DNA from: Lentzea tibetensis | GTDB taxonomy: Bacteria; Actinomycetota; Actinomycetes; Mycobacteriales; Pseudonocardiaceae | Direction of reading: 5' to 3' | NCBI RefSeq assembly: GCF_007845675.1 | Contig: NZ_VOBR01000014.1 | Location: 1 to 64,000 of the forward strand | DNA length: 64,000 bases | Shown: one piece after another, positions 34,998 through 43,947 of the stretch | How the letters are laid out: each line of letters starts with the position of its first letter | Numbering within the stretch: position 1 is the first letter of the stretch | Notes under the pieces: generated by a model | Databases searched by the model: none | Seen by the model: the letters and a program-made list of their open reading frames with translations, nothing else | Told to the model about the DNA's origin: nothing | Program-made: the position numbers and the translations under genes

Positions 34998-36326
34998 ATG
35001 CGCACGGTTGCCGAGATCGGCGTCGATCCCGCACGCGCTCAGGTGCACGAGCAGGGCTGGCAGTCGTGGTCACCGTCGACCGGGTACGCGCTGGACGCCG
35101 CGCCGTACCGCTGGGTGGACAAGCCGCACCGGATCAGCTCGTACCGCTACGAGAACTCCCAGGGCACGGACGTGTTCTGGGGCGAGGGCCTGCTGGCCGT
35201 CGACCCCGGTGACGGCTCGCCGGTCACGCTGGTCGCCGCGGCCTCGCCGTTGACGGAAGTGCCCTCGATCCAGGCACAGGTCGTCGGCGACAAGGTCGTC
35301 GTGTCCGCCAACGGTGAAGTCGTGGTGCGGACGGACACCTCGGTCGAGGCCGCTCTGACGCACTGGGCGGACGACCTCGTCGCCTCGCTCGGCCTGGCCG
35401 CACCTCGGCCCGCGCCGACGATCTGGTGCTCGTGGTACCAGTACTTCACCGACGTCACCGAGTCCGATGTGGACTCGAACCTGGCGCTGATGAAGACGCT
35501 GGACCTGCCGATCGACGTGGTGCAGGTCGACGACGGCTACCAGGCGGAGATCGGTGACTGGCTGATCCCCTCCGGCCGCTTCGCCGACGTACCGGGACTC
35601 TTCGAGCGGATCCGTTCGAACGGCCGTCGCGCGGGCATCTGGACCGCGCCGTTCCTGGTCGCCGAGAACTCGCGGACGTTCGCGTCGCACCCCGAGTGGC
35701 TGGTCCGTTCCTCCGACGGCGCACCGGTGTCGGCCGGGTACAACTGGCACCAGAACCTGTACGCGCTGGACACCACGAACCCCGGTGCGCGCGACTACTT
35801 GCGCGCGGTGTTCTCGACGTTCACCTCGTGGGGCATCGACTTCCACAAGACGGACTTCATCTACGCCGCGGCAATCCCCGGTGTGCGCCATGAGGACGTG
35901 TCGCCGATCGAGGCGTACCGGTCCGGTGTGTCGCTCATCCGCGAGGTGATCGGCTCGTCCTACCTGCTCGGCTGCGGTGCGCCGCAGCTGCCGTCGATCG
36001 GCCTGTTCGACGCCATGCGCGTGTCGCCGGACATCGCGCCCACCTACGCGTCGTTCAACGGCGACGCGTCCATGCCGAGCCAGTTCGGGGCGACGTTGAA
36101 CGGCGTGTCCCGCGCGTTCCAGCACGGCCGGTTCTGGGTCAACGACCCGGACTGCGTCGTGGCGCGGCCGGAGATCGAGCGGCGCGAGGAGTGGGCGGCG
36201 CACGTGTCGCGGTACGGCGGGCTGCGCGGCTCGTCGGACGGGCTGGACCAGCTCGACGAGTGGGGCCTGGCCACCACGCGACGCCTGCTCTCCGAGCCCG
36301 TGCCGCGGTACTTCGTTCAGTCCTGA
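34998..36326 (+). CDS. Alpha-galactosidase, glycoside hydrolase family 36 (short form)
   Basis: 442 aa. GH36 catalytic (beta/alpha)8 barrel with nucleophile Asp286 in HKTDF and acid/base Asp345 in RVSPDIAP, plus WCSWYQYF and VQVDDGYQ substrate-site motifs. Much shorter than the about 700-residue GH36 enzymes because the large N-terminal beta-sandwich is reduced. No signal peptide: cleaves alpha-galactosides after import. ATG 34998, AAAGG ribosome site. Last gene of the importer operon, followed by a strong terminator. Confidence 0.92.
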   Translation: MRTVAEIGVDPARAQVHEQGWQSWSPSTGYALDAAPYRWVDKPHRISSYRYENSQGTDVFWGEGLLAVDPGDGSPVTLVAAASPLTEVPSIQAQVVGDKVVVSANGEVVVRTDTSVEAALTHWADDLVASLGLAAPRPAPTIWCSWYQYFTDVTESDVDSNLALMKTLDLPIDVVQVDDGYQAEIGDWLIPSGRFADVPGLFERIRSNGRRAGIWTAPFLVAENSRTFASHPEWLVRSSDGAPVSAGYNWHQNLYALDTTNPGARDYLRAVFSTFTSWGIDFHKTDFIYAAAIPGVRHEDVSPIEAYRSGVSLIREVIGSSYLLGCGAPQLPSIGLFDAMRVSPDIAPTYASFNGDASMPSQFGATLNGVSRAFQHGRFWVNDPDCVVARPEIERREEWAAHVSRYGGLRGSSDGLDQLDEWGLATTRRLLSEPVPRYFVQS

Positions 36327-36383
36327 TTTGCCGTCAACTGCGCGCTCAGCACCGAAAACTGTCAGACCTGGCTGGGAGAATCA

Positions 36384-36416
36384 AAGCAGGGGTCCCCTGG
36401 GCGGGGACCCCTGCTT
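36384..36416 (+). terminator. Terminator of the galactoside importer operon
   Basis: Perfect 14-bp arms AAGCAGGGGTCCCC (36384-36397) and complement (36403-36416) around TGGGC, 58 bases after the alpha-galactosidase stop. No long T-tract, but a very stable stem. Confidence 0.85.
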
Positions 36417-36481
36417 CAGCTTCAGGGCGAAGTCGTTCGGGCTTGTCAGGTGGGGACTCCGAGGAGTTGGAGTGGTCGTGT

Positions 36482-36509
36482 GGGGTTGCGGGCCGTGGTC
36501 CGCAACCCC
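36482..36509. terminator. Hairpin beside the transposase remnant
   Basis: Arms GGGGTTGCGG (36482-36491) and CCGCAACCCC (36500-36509) around GCCGTGGT. It borders the decayed transposase; may be a terminator or part of the old element. Role undetermined. Confidence 0.4.
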
Positions 36510-36860
36510 GCGTGCGGACGTGGGCGGGGTGGGCGTGATCACCGGTCAGGCTGGTCAGCCCGAGCGCGGTGTGCGCGCTGCGGACGCCGGTGGCGTGGTG
36601 GTGGACGTAGCGCTCAACACAGAACGCGTGCCCCGCGTGGGGAAAGTCGAGGACCGGGTAGCGGGTAGCCGAGGTGGTCACCGAGTGGTGCGACCGCGAC
36701 GGTGCGACGTTCGGTGCGACCGTGCTCGCGATCGGTGAACTCCAGCGTGGGAAGGCCGGACCAGGGCAACGAGTCCAGCTGCGGGTAGAGCTTGATCACC
36801 GGGACCAGCCGATCCACCACAGCGGGGATCGGGCAGGACGACAAGGCGGGCAGGGCACTC
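36510..36860 (-). pseudogene. Decayed ISAs1-family transposase fragment
   Basis: Leftward translation gives transposase-like pieces in two frames. One frame (about 36844-36690) reads LYPQLDSLPWSGLP, then REHGRTERRTVAVAP; the other (about 36670-36530) reads VLDFPHAGHAF and GVRSAHTALGLTSLTGDHAHP. In ISAs1 transposases these blocks follow each other, so a frameshift separates them. The N-terminal domain and the C-terminal RGHWxIEN-type block are missing, and no terminal repeats are evident. Dead insertion-sequence scar in the gap between the galactoside locus and lepB. Confidence 0.6.
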
Positions 36861-37001
36861 CCACAAGATCATGCAACTTAGACGCTCACATGATCAACGA
36901 GCGCCGTGCACGCCCCTTGTCCAGGCCACATGACTTTGCCGGAACCCGCCCCCGGCGGGACCCTGCGTCAGCTTCTGGCGACGAGCGACTGGCCCTGAGG
37001 G
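36861..37001. other. Spacer with small inverted repeats before lepB 3' end
   Basis: GATCATG (36867-36873) / CATGATC (36889-36895) may mark an old insertion border. A GC hairpin CCCGCC-CCC-GGCGGG near 36945-36961 could terminate lepB. No gene is visible. Confidence 0.35.
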
Positions 37002-37910
37002 CTAGTTGCCGCCCTGCGGGTTGTGGTCCGAGATGGTCTGCCACCGGGACACCGGCATCACGATCACGCGGGCCTTGCCCACCACGTTGGAGATCGGGAC
37101 GGCGCCGTCCGCGGGCGTCGGGTCGCCGTGCCGCCGCGAGTCGGCGGAGTTGTTCCGGTTGTCGCCCATGACCCAGATCCGGCCCTCGGGCACGGTCACC
37201 TTGTCGAACGGCTCCTGCTTCTGCTCGCCGGGCAGGTTCAGGTACGGCTCGTCGAGCGGCTTGCCGTCGACCAGCACGCGGCCCTGCTCGTCGCAGCACT
37301 CGACGGTCTGGCCGCCGACGGCGATGACGCGCTTGATGAAGTCCGTGCCGCTCGGCTCGGACAGGTTCACCATCGAGCCGAGGTCCTGCACGGTGCCGAC
37401 GAAGAAGTTCGGCGGCTCCTGGCCACCGGTCCAGTTCGGCGGGCCGCGGAAGACGACCACGTCACCGGGCTTCGGGTCGCCGAACAGGTAGGTGATCTTG
37501 TCGACCAGCACCTTGTCGTTCACGCACTCGGAACAGCCGTGCAGCGTCGTCTCCATCGATGCCGACGGGATGACGAAGACGCGCGCGATGAACGTCTGGA
37601 TGACCGTGGTCAGCACGACCGCGACGACCGCGATGACCAGCAGCTCGCGCCAGAACGGCTGCTTCTTCTTCGGCTTCTTCGGCGGCTTCGACGAGGAACG
37701 CTCCGACGTCGCCCACTCGGGCCCGCGCTCAGCGGGCGAGTACCGCTGGGTCTCCTCGGACGGCTCGGGTGTGTTCCCGATGCGCACGGTCTCGGCCGGC
37801 GCCGCGAGGGACTCCCACGAACCCGAGGGCGAATCGGGTGATTCGGACGATCGTGCACGCCGACGCAGCTTGCTCGTCGAGCCGGGCTCGTCGTTCACTC
37901 GATGACTCAC
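37002..37910 (-). CDS. lepB: Signal peptidase I
   Basis: 302 aa. A disordered basic/acidic cytoplasmic N-terminus of about 85 residues, one membrane helix (LLVIAVVAVVLTTVIQTFIA), then the S26 catalytic domain: Ser118 in IPSASMETTL, Lys193 in DFIKRVIAVGG, and the MGDNRNNSADSR box. Cleaves Sec/Tat signal peptides outside the membrane. An inserted loop with Cys pairs (GCSEC, ECCDEQG) suggests a disulfide. GTG 37910. It is close behind the sensor kinase gene (9 bases), on the same strand. Confidence 0.95.
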   Translation of the reverse strand: MSHRVNDEPGSTSKLRRRARSSESPDSPSGSWESLAAPAETVRIGNTPEPSEETQRYSPAERGPEWATSERSSSKPPKKPKKKQPFWRELLVIAVVAVVLTTVIQTFIARVFVIPSASMETTLHGCSECVNDKVLVDKITYLFGDPKPGDVVVFRGPPNWTGGQEPPNFFVGTVQDLGSMVNLSEPSGTDFIKRVIAVGGQTVECCDEQGRVLVDGKPLDEPYLNLPGEQKQEPFDKVTVPEGRIWVMGDNRNNSADSRRHGDPTPADGAVPISNVVGKARVIVMPVSRWQTISDHNPQGGN

Positions 37911-37919
37911 GCAACCACC

Positions 37920-39302
37920 TTACGGACGTCCCGGTAGGCGCAACGTGAACAGGGCACCGCCCTCGGGCGCTCTGCCCGCGTAAGCCGTGCCGCCGTGCCG
38001 CGCCGCCACCTGCTTGACGATCGCCAGCCCGAGCCCGGATCCCGGCAGGGTCCGCGCCTCGGACGAGCGGTAAAAACGCTCGAAAACGTGTGGTAGATCG
38101 GTGTCCGCGAGGCCGGGACCGGAGTCCGCCACCTCGATCACCGCGCTCCCGTCACCGCTCTGCCTGAGCTCCAGACGTACCACGCCACCGTCCGGGCTGA
38201 ACTTCACCGCGTTGTCGAGGAGATTCAGCACGGCCCGTTCGAGCGCGCTGGAATCACCCAGAAGTGTCCACGGTTGGAGCCGGACTTCAAAGGAGACGTC
38301 CGTCGTGGACGCCCGCCTCCTGGCCCGGTCGAGTGCGCGTTCGACGACCTCGACGAGGTCGACGGGCTCGTGGATGACCTGCGGCGCGTCCTCGCGGGCC
38401 AGCTCGACCAGGTCGCCGATCAACGTGGTCAGCTCGTCGAGCTGGCCGCGCACGTCGGCGTGGATCTCGGTCTTGTCCTCGTCGGACAGCGTCGGCCGGT
38501 CCGGTCGTTCGGACGCCAGCAGCAGCTCGAGGTTGGTCCGCATCGAGGTCAGCGGCGTGCGCAGCTCGTGGCCGGCGTCCGCGACCAGCCTGCGCTGGCG
38601 TTCCTGCGACTCGGCGACCGCGCCGAGCATCGCGTTGAAGCTGTGCGTCAGCCGCGCCAGCTCGTCGTCACCGGACACCGGGATCGGGGTCAGGTCACCG
38701 GTGTTGGCGACCCGCTCGGTGGCGTCGGTGAGGCGCTGCACCGGCCGCAGGCCCGTGCGCGCGACGGCGGTGCCCGCGATGGCCGCGAACAGCACGCCCG
38801 CACCGCCGATGAGCAGCAGCACGACGCTCAGCTTGGCCAGCGTGGTGCGCTGCTGGCGCAGCGACTGCGCGACGACGATGGCCTGGTCGTCGCCGTACGG
38901 TACGGAGATGACCCGCATGTCGGTCTTGCTGTCCGTCCACAGGTGCTCGGGCAGCTCGCCCTTCGCGACCAGCAGGTCGGCGGGGTGCGTCGGGGGCGGC
39001 GGCGAGTACTTGGGCGACACGATCCGGCCGGACGCGGACAGCAGCCCGATCCGGACGTCACCGGCGACCAGCACGGCCGCGGGAACGGAGGTGACCTCGC
39101 TCTCGACGATCGGCGAGTTCACCGCCGACACGGCGCGCTGGCGCAGGTTCTCGTCGAGCGAGTCGACCAGGTTGTCCTGGACGACCACGTACGCGCCGAG
39201 AGACACGAGGGCGACGGCGCCGGCCACGCAGAACGCGGCCAGCCACGTCACCCGTGCGCGCAGTGAGGCGCGCTGGAACCGGCCCTGGTGAGCCAGGTTC
39301 AC
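37920..39302 (-). CDS. mprB: MprB-like sensor histidine kinase
   Basis: 460 aa. Membrane helix 1 (about 20-42), an extracytoplasmic sensor of about 115 residues, helix 2 ([22 protein letters not shown]), HAMP ([22 protein letters not shown]), H-box [20 protein letters not shown] and a full HATPase ([26 protein letters not shown]). Matches MprB in architecture: a large sensor domain that in mycobacteria detects envelope stress. GTG 39302 overlaps the regulator stop as GTGA. Confidence 0.9.
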   Translation of the reverse strand: MNLAHQGRFQRASLRARVTWLAAFCVAGAVALVSLGAYVVVQDNLVDSLDENLRQRAVSAVNSPIVESEVTSVPAAVLVAGDVRIGLLSASGRIVSPKYSPPPPTHPADLLVAKGELPEHLWTDSKTDMRVISVPYGDDQAIVVAQSLRQQRTTLAKLSVVLLLIGGAGVLFAAIAGTAVARTGLRPVQRLTDATERVANTGDLTPIPVSGDDELARLTHSFNAMLGAVAESQERQRRLVADAGHELRTPLTSMRTNLELLLASERPDRPTLSDEDKTEIHADVRGQLDELTTLIGDLVELAREDAPQVIHEPVDLVEVVERALDRARRRASTTDVSFEVRLQPWTLLGDSSALERAVLNLLDNAVKFSPDGGVVRLELRQSGDGSAVIEVADSGPGLADTDLPHVFERFYRSSEARTLPGSGLGLAIVKQVAARHGGTAYAGRAPEGGALFTLRLPGRP

Positions 39303-39994
39303 GGAGGGGTCTCGCGGAGGACGTAGCCCACTCCACGAACCGTGTGGATCAGGCGCGGCTCCCCATCCGCCTCGGTCTTGCGGCGGAGATACCCGACGTA
39401 GACCTCCAGTGCGTTGCCTGATGTCGGGAAGTCGTATCCCCACACGTCCTCCAGGATCCGGCCGCGGGTCAGCACCTGTCGCGGGTGCGCCAGCAGCAGT
39501 TCGAGCAGCGAGAACTCGGTGCGCGTGAGGCTGATCGGACGATCACCCCTGCGCACGTCCCTGGTCGACGGGTCGAGCTCGAGATCGGCGAACTTGAGAA
39601 CGGCGGCCGGTGACGAGGCCGCGTCCGCGTCCGTGGCCGACCTGCGCAGCAGCGCGCGCAGCCGGGCCAGCAGTTCTTCCAGTGCGAACGGCTTGGGCAG
39701 GTAGTCGTCGGCACCCGCGTCCAGCCCGGACACCCGGTCGCTCACGGCGTCGCGGGCGGTCAGCACGAGGATCGGCAGGTCGTCGCCGGTGCTGCGCAGC
39801 CTGCGACACACCTCCAGCCCGTCCAGCCGGGGCATCATGACGTCCAGGACCATCGCGTCCGGTCGCTGCGCGGTCACCGACTCGAGCGCCTGCATGCCGT
39901 CGCCAGCGCATTCGACCTGGTAGCCGTTGAACTGGAGCGAACGGCGCAGTGACTCGCGGATCTGCCGGTCGTCATCGACAACGAGAATGCGCAT
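39299..39994 (-). CDS. mprA: MprA-like response regulator
   Basis: 231 aa OmpR-family regulator. Receiver with VVDDD, phospho-Asp in [13 protein letters not shown] in LVLTARD, K in DYLPKPF; winged helix [17 protein letters not shown] and [14 protein letters not shown]. The opening [20 protein letters not shown] closely resembles mycobacterial MprA. ATG 39994. A perfect TCTCAGG direct repeat (11-bp period) 22 bases upstream indicates autoregulation. In mycobacteria MprA also controls pepD. Confidence 0.92.
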   Translation of the reverse strand: MRILVVDDDRQIRESLRRSLQFNGYQVECAGDGMQALESVTAQRPDAMVLDVMMPRLDGLEVCRRLRSTGDDLPILVLTARDAVSDRVSGLDAGADDYLPKPFALEELLARLRALLRRSATDADAASSPAAVLKFADLELDPSTRDVRRGDRPISLTRTEFSLLELLLAHPRQVLTRGRILEDVWGYDFPTSGNALEVYVGYLRRKTEADGEPRLIHTVRGVGYVLRETPP

Positions 39995-40015
39995 GGCTGC
40001 AGTGTTGCTTGTCGT

Positions 40016-40033
40016 CCTGAGAGGCGCCTGAGA
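40016..40033 (-). promoter_or_regulatory. OmpR-type direct repeat before mprA (MprA-box-like)
   Basis: Leftward reading TCTCAGG-CGCC-TCTCAGG: two identical heptamers with an 11-bp period, the classic geometry for tandem binding of OmpR-family dimers. 22 to 39 bases upstream of the mprA ATG. Confidence 0.6.
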
Positions 40034-40063
40034 AGGGCCTCAACAGCGGATGTGAGTTGCGTG

Positions 40064-40675
40064 TTAACCCTCAAGGCCCCTGGCCACCGGCGCGTTCCAC
40101 TTCCGCCACAGCGCCACCAGGCGCAACGCCACGATCAGCCCGGACGCCGCGAGCGCCACCGGCGCCTCGGGCAGCCGGGCCCAGTGGCCGACCACGATGA
40201 CGACGGCACCGGCGAGCGCGGCGACGGCGTAGATCTCCCTGCGCAGCACCATCGGGATCTCGCGCAGCAGCAGGTCGCGCACGGCGCCGCCGCCGATGCC
40301 GGACGTCATGCCGATCAGGCACGCCGCGTACGGGGTCGCGCCGAGCGCGAGCGCGGTGGTCGTGCCGGAGGTGACGAACAGGCCGAGCCCGACCGCGTCC
40401 AGCAGCAACACGCTGCGGCGCAGCCGGGCGACCTGCGGGTGGTAGAAGAAGACGATCAGTCCGGTGAGCGCGGGAACGAGCAGGTAGGGCCAGTTCCGCA
40501 GGCTCGTCGGCGGGTGCACGCCCAGCAGCACGTCCCTGATGATGCCGCCGCCGAGCGCGGTCGTCAGCGCCACCACGATGACGCCGAACACGTCGAGCCT
40601 CGCCCGGACGGCCGCGACGGCCCCGGACGCCGCGAAGACGGCGATACCGATCATTTCCAGTGCGATGAGCAGCAC
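40064..40675 (-). CDS. Trimeric intracellular cation (TRIC)-type channel, UPF0126 family
   Basis: 203 aa with seven predicted membrane helices formed by two UPF0126 repeats. Each repeat has a Gly-rich signature: TTALGGGIIRDVLLG and TSGIGGGAVRDLLLR. Bacterial TRIC homologues conduct potassium or sodium. GTG 40675 is chosen; a GTG at 40723 is in frame but would overlap the preceding gene by 37 bases. Lies 11 bases after the P450-methyltransferase gene on the same strand. Confidence 0.88.
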   Translation of the reverse strand: MLLIALEMIGIAVFAASGAVAAVRARLDVFGVIVVALTTALGGGIIRDVLLGVHPPTSLRNWPYLLVPALTGLIVFFYHPQVARLRRSVLLLDAVGLGLFVTSGTTTALALGATPYAACLIGMTSGIGGGAVRDLLLREIPMVLRREIYAVAALAGAVVIVVGHWARLPEAPVALAASGLIVALRLVALWRKWNAPVARGLEG

Positions 40676-40686
40676 GGGAGCGGAGA

Positions 40687-42699
40687 TTACGTCCTTCGGG
40701 CGATGGCCACGAGATAACCCCACTCCGGGAGCGCCGCGATCGGCGAGCGCACCACGTCGAGGTACGCCTTCGCCTCGTCGCCGAACCGCTCGACGAGCTC
40801 GTCGTGGTGCTCGGTGGCGCCCGCGGCGAGCCGCTCCATCGTCTTCTTCGTGTGCTCGCTGATGTCACGCAGCTCGACCGGCTCCAGGCCGGCCTCGGTG
40901 AGCAGCACCCGGTAGTCCTCGATCGTCGGCACGGGCGTCAGCGCGAACGTCTCCAGCGCGGGCCCGAGCGCCGCCTCGCTCTCCTGGCTGAGCGGTCCGC
41001 GCTGGATGATGTCCGCGACGACCACCAGCCCGCCGGGCCGCACGACGCGCGCCAGCTCGGTCAGCGCCTTCGGCCGGTCCATGTGCAGCAACGACTCGAA
41101 CGCCCACGCGGCGTCGAAGTGGGCGTCCGGGAACGGCAGTGCCAGCGCGTCCGCGCACACGAACGAGGCACGGCCACCCGCGCGCCGGTTGGCCTCGTCC
41201 ACCTGCGCCTGGTTGATCGAGATGCCGACGACCTCGGCGCCCGTCGCGTCGGCCAGCGCGAGCGCGGGCACGCCGACGCCGCAACCGAGGTCGAGCACGC
41301 GATCGTCCGCGGAGACGTCGACCAACGAGATCATCAGGTCGGTGAGCCGTTGCGCGGCGATCCGGTTGGAACTGTCGTCGGTGTCGGAAACCCAGTAGCC
41401 GTAGTGGAAGTTGTCGTCCCAGATCTTCAGCAGCACGTGGCTGTAGACGTCGTAGAACCTCGAGACGTCGCGCTCGGCGTTGGTGCGCAGGGGAAGCGCC
41501 TCCAGGCCGCGGCTCAGCAGGGACATCCGCCACCGCAGTTCCTCGGCGGGGACGGCCAGTCGCAGGTTCGGGCAGCGGGTGATCAGCTCGCGCAGCGCGA
41601 CCTCGGTCTCGATGCGGGCGAGCGCGGCGCCGATGCAGTAGTGGACGCCGTGCCCGAACCCGAGGTGTGCACGCGCGTCACGTGTCACGTCCAACTGGCC
41701 CGCGTGCTCGAAGGCGCTCTCGTCGCGGTTTGCGGACAGCAGCGAGACGAACACGACCGCGCCCGCCGGGATCGTCACGCCGGCGACCTCGACGGGTTCG
41801 GTGGTGTAGCGGAACGTCGAGGTGTGCACCGAGCCGTCGAACCGGATGAGCTCGTCGACGGCGCCGCGGACCAGGTCGGGGTCGTGCCGAAGGATCCGCA
41901 GCTGCTCGGGGTTCTGGAGCAGTGCGAGCACGGCGTTGCCGATGAGGTTCGACGTGGTCTCGAACCCGCCGATGATCATCACCGCGATGAGCGAGATCAG
42001 CTCGTCCTCGGTGAGCTCGTCCTCGGTGTCGCGGAGGTGGATGAGCGAGCTGATGAGATCCGCGCCGGGCGCGACGCGCTTGGTCATCACCAGACCGGCG
42101 ATGTGGTCGTGCAACGCCCTGCTGTGCGCCGCGACCCGCTCGACCGGCGCGAACGACAGCGACACCATGGTCTGCGTCCACTCCAGCAGCGCCGGACTGT
42201 CCTCTTCGGGCACGCCCAGCAGCGCGCAGATCACCTTGACCGGCAGCTGCGCGGCGAACGCGGACACCAGGTCGACGACGTCGTAGCCCTCCATGCCGTC
42301 GAGCAGCGAGCCGACGATGCGCTCGATGCCGGGGCACAACGACTCCACCTGCCGCACCGTGCACGCGCGGCTCACCAGCCGCCGCAGCCGGAGGTGGTCC
42401 GGTCCGTCGACCGACAGCAGGTTGTCCCGCAGCGGTCCGGGCAACGCGGCGAAGTTGCGCGCCTCGGCGGTGTCCGGGTCCAACAGGTGCATCGCGTCGC
42501 GCACGGACTTGCTCAGCCTCGGATCGGAGAGCACGTCCCTGGCGTCGTCGTGACGGGTGACGACCCAGATCTTCATCCCGTTCGGGGTGAGGGTGGGAAA
42601 GACCGGCGCATCGGCCCGCAGCCGTGCGTAGGTGGGGTGGGGATCGCGGATGAAGCCGGCACCCAGCACCGCACCGTCCATAGTGGCCTCTTGGTCCAT
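40687..42699 (-). CDS. Cytochrome P450 fused to a SAM-dependent methyltransferase
   Basis: 670 aa. Residues 1-405 are a complete bacterial class I P450: I-helix GGFETTS (244-250), ExxR E283/R286 (ELIRF), heme ligand Cys355 in GFGHGVHYCIG. Residues 412-670 are a class I methyltransferase with SAM motif VLDLGCGVG (468-476) and the opening FYDVYSHVLLKIWDDNFHYGYW. This opening resembles RebM-type small-molecule O-methyltransferases. There is no stop or frameshift between them, so one polypeptide should hydroxylate and then methylate a metabolite. Electron-transfer partners are not nearby, and no biosynthetic cluster surrounds it. ATG 42699 (or 42681). Confidence 0.9.
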   Translation of the reverse strand: MDQEATMDGAVLGAGFIRDPHPTYARLRADAPVFPTLTPNGMKIWVVTRHDDARDVLSDPRLSKSVRDAMHLLDPDTAEARNFAALPGPLRDNLLSVDGPDHLRLRRLVSRACTVRQVESLCPGIERIVGSLLDGMEGYDVVDLVSAFAAQLPVKVICALLGVPEEDSPALLEWTQTMVSLSFAPVERVAAHSRALHDHIAGLVMTKRVAPGADLISSLIHLRDTEDELTEDELISLIAVMIIGGFETTSNLIGNAVLALLQNPEQLRILRHDPDLVRGAVDELIRFDGSVHTSTFRYTTEPVEVAGVTIPAGAVVFVSLLSANRDESAFEHAGQLDVTRDARAHLGFGHGVHYCIGAALARIETEVALRELITRCPNLRLAVPAEELRWRMSLLSRGLEALPLRTNAERDVSRFYDVYSHVLLKIWDDNFHYGYWVSDTDDSSNRIAAQRLTDLMISLVDVSADDRVLDLGCGVGVPALALADATGAEVVGISINQAQVDEANRRAGGRASFVCADALALPFPDAHFDAAWAFESLLHMDRPKALTELARVVRPGGLVVVADIIQRGPLSQESEAALGPALETFALTPVPTIEDYRVLLTEAGLEPVELRDISEHTKKTMERLAAGATEHHDELVERFGDEAKAYLDVVRSPIAALPEWGYLVAIARRT

Positions 42700-42782
42700 G
42701 GCCAGACGAACGGGCCGCGCCCTCCCGCTAGTTCAAGTGAGACGGAATGTCGTCGACACCTGTGACCTGAACCACCTCGGCC

Positions 42783-43937
42783 TCAGAAGAAGTCGGCCAG
42801 CCTCGGCACACCCGGTGCGGCGGCGAGCTGGTCGAGCAGCGCGGCGTCGGCGGGGTCGCCGTCGAGCAGCCCGGCGCGGCGCAGCGCGTGCGTGTCGTGC
42901 ATGCCGGAGAACCACGGCCCGAGCGCCCGCGCCGTCATCGTCACGGCACCGGACCCACCCGGTTCACAACGGACGGAGCCGTCCTCGACGACGATGCGAT
43001 GCCTGCCCGCGTGCCACGGCGCGGTCTCGTCGACCACCTCGATGTCGACGGCGCTGTCGCGCAGGTGCGTGGGCCAGCCGCGCGCGGCGACCGCGGCGGG
43101 CAGATCGACCACGCGCATCAGCCAGGTGGACCGGCCGACGTCGTAGCGCAGCTGCTGCGACGTCAGGAACGACAGCAGCCCGGGATCGGTGATCCTGATC
43201 TGGAGGTTCTCCACGATGCCCGTCCAGGACTTGAGCTCGGCGAGCAACGAGAGCTGCGCGTCCGGGTCGGTGCCGATGAGGTCGAACACCTTGAGCCCGC
43301 CGTCGGACTGCCGTTGCGCCGTCAGGTAACCGCGCACGGTCCCGTCGTCGCCGGGCAGGACGCTGACGGTGTCCATCTCGAGCACTTTGGACACGTCGAC
43401 GCGCGGCGGCCGCCGGTCGATCATGCCGTTGACGGTGCGCGCGAGGCCGACGTAGCACTCGTGCAACGCCTTGAGCGTGTTCTCGGTGGCGGGCTCGGCC
43501 CGCAGCCGGGTGCCGGGCTTGGGTGCGGCGAGCAGCCGGTCCATCGGCAGCGTCGTCCACTCGAAGACGCCCGCGCGGTCCCAGCCGCGCGTCCGGTACA
43601 GCTCGGGCACCGTCGGGTAGAGCACGGAGAGCACCTGGCCGTGTTCACGCATGGTGCGCAGCGCGGTGTCGAGCAGCTGCGACGCGACGCCGCGCCCGCG
43701 TGCGTACGGGTCGACGGCGACGCCGCCGATGCCGCCCATCGGCACGGCCCTGCCGCCGAAGAACTGCGCGTACTCGCCGATGCCCAGCACGCCGGCCGGT
43801 CGGCCGTCGAGCGCGGCGACCAGTCCCCGCGAGCCGGGTTCGATCCGCGGGGCGTCCTCGTTCACCCTGCCGAAGGCGAGCTTCCGGATGCGCTGGACGT
43901 GCTCGAAGTCGTCTTCGGTCTGTTCACGAATGTCCAC
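42783..43937 (-). CDS. Eis-family GNAT N-acetyltransferase
   Basis: 384 aa with the tripartite Eis layout: N-terminal GNAT (VPMGGIGGVAVDPYARGRGVAS binding acetyl-CoA), a second degenerate GNAT domain, and a C-terminal SCP2-like domain (about residues 290-384) whose terminal carboxylate serves catalysis in Eis. It ends RLADFF. Eis proteins multiply acetylate aminoglycosides or lysines; the actual substrate here is unknown. GTG 43937. The spacer of 83 bases from the P450 gene shows no clear promoter. Confidence 0.88.
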   Translation of the reverse strand: MDIREQTEDDFEHVQRIRKLAFGRVNEDAPRIEPGSRGLVAALDGRPAGVLGIGEYAQFFGGRAVPMGGIGGVAVDPYARGRGVASQLLDTALRTMREHGQVLSVLYPTVPELYRTRGWDRAGVFEWTTLPMDRLLAAPKPGTRLRAEPATENTLKALHECYVGLARTVNGMIDRRPPRVDVSKVLEMDTVSVLPGDDGTVRGYLTAQRQSDGGLKVFDLIGTDPDAQLSLLAELKSWTGIVENLQIRITDPGLLSFLTSQQLRYDVGRSTWLMRVVDLPAAVAARGWPTHLRDSAVDIEVVDETAPWHAGRHRIVVEDGSVRCEPGGSGAVTMTARALGPWFSGMHDTHALRRAGLLDGDPADAALLDQLAAAPGVPRLADFF

Positions 43938-43947
43938 ACCACACTGA

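Noticed and set aside
36328-36738. Forward open frames between the alpha-galactosidase gene and lepB
   Set aside because: They are mirrors of the decayed transposase and of terminator hairpins.
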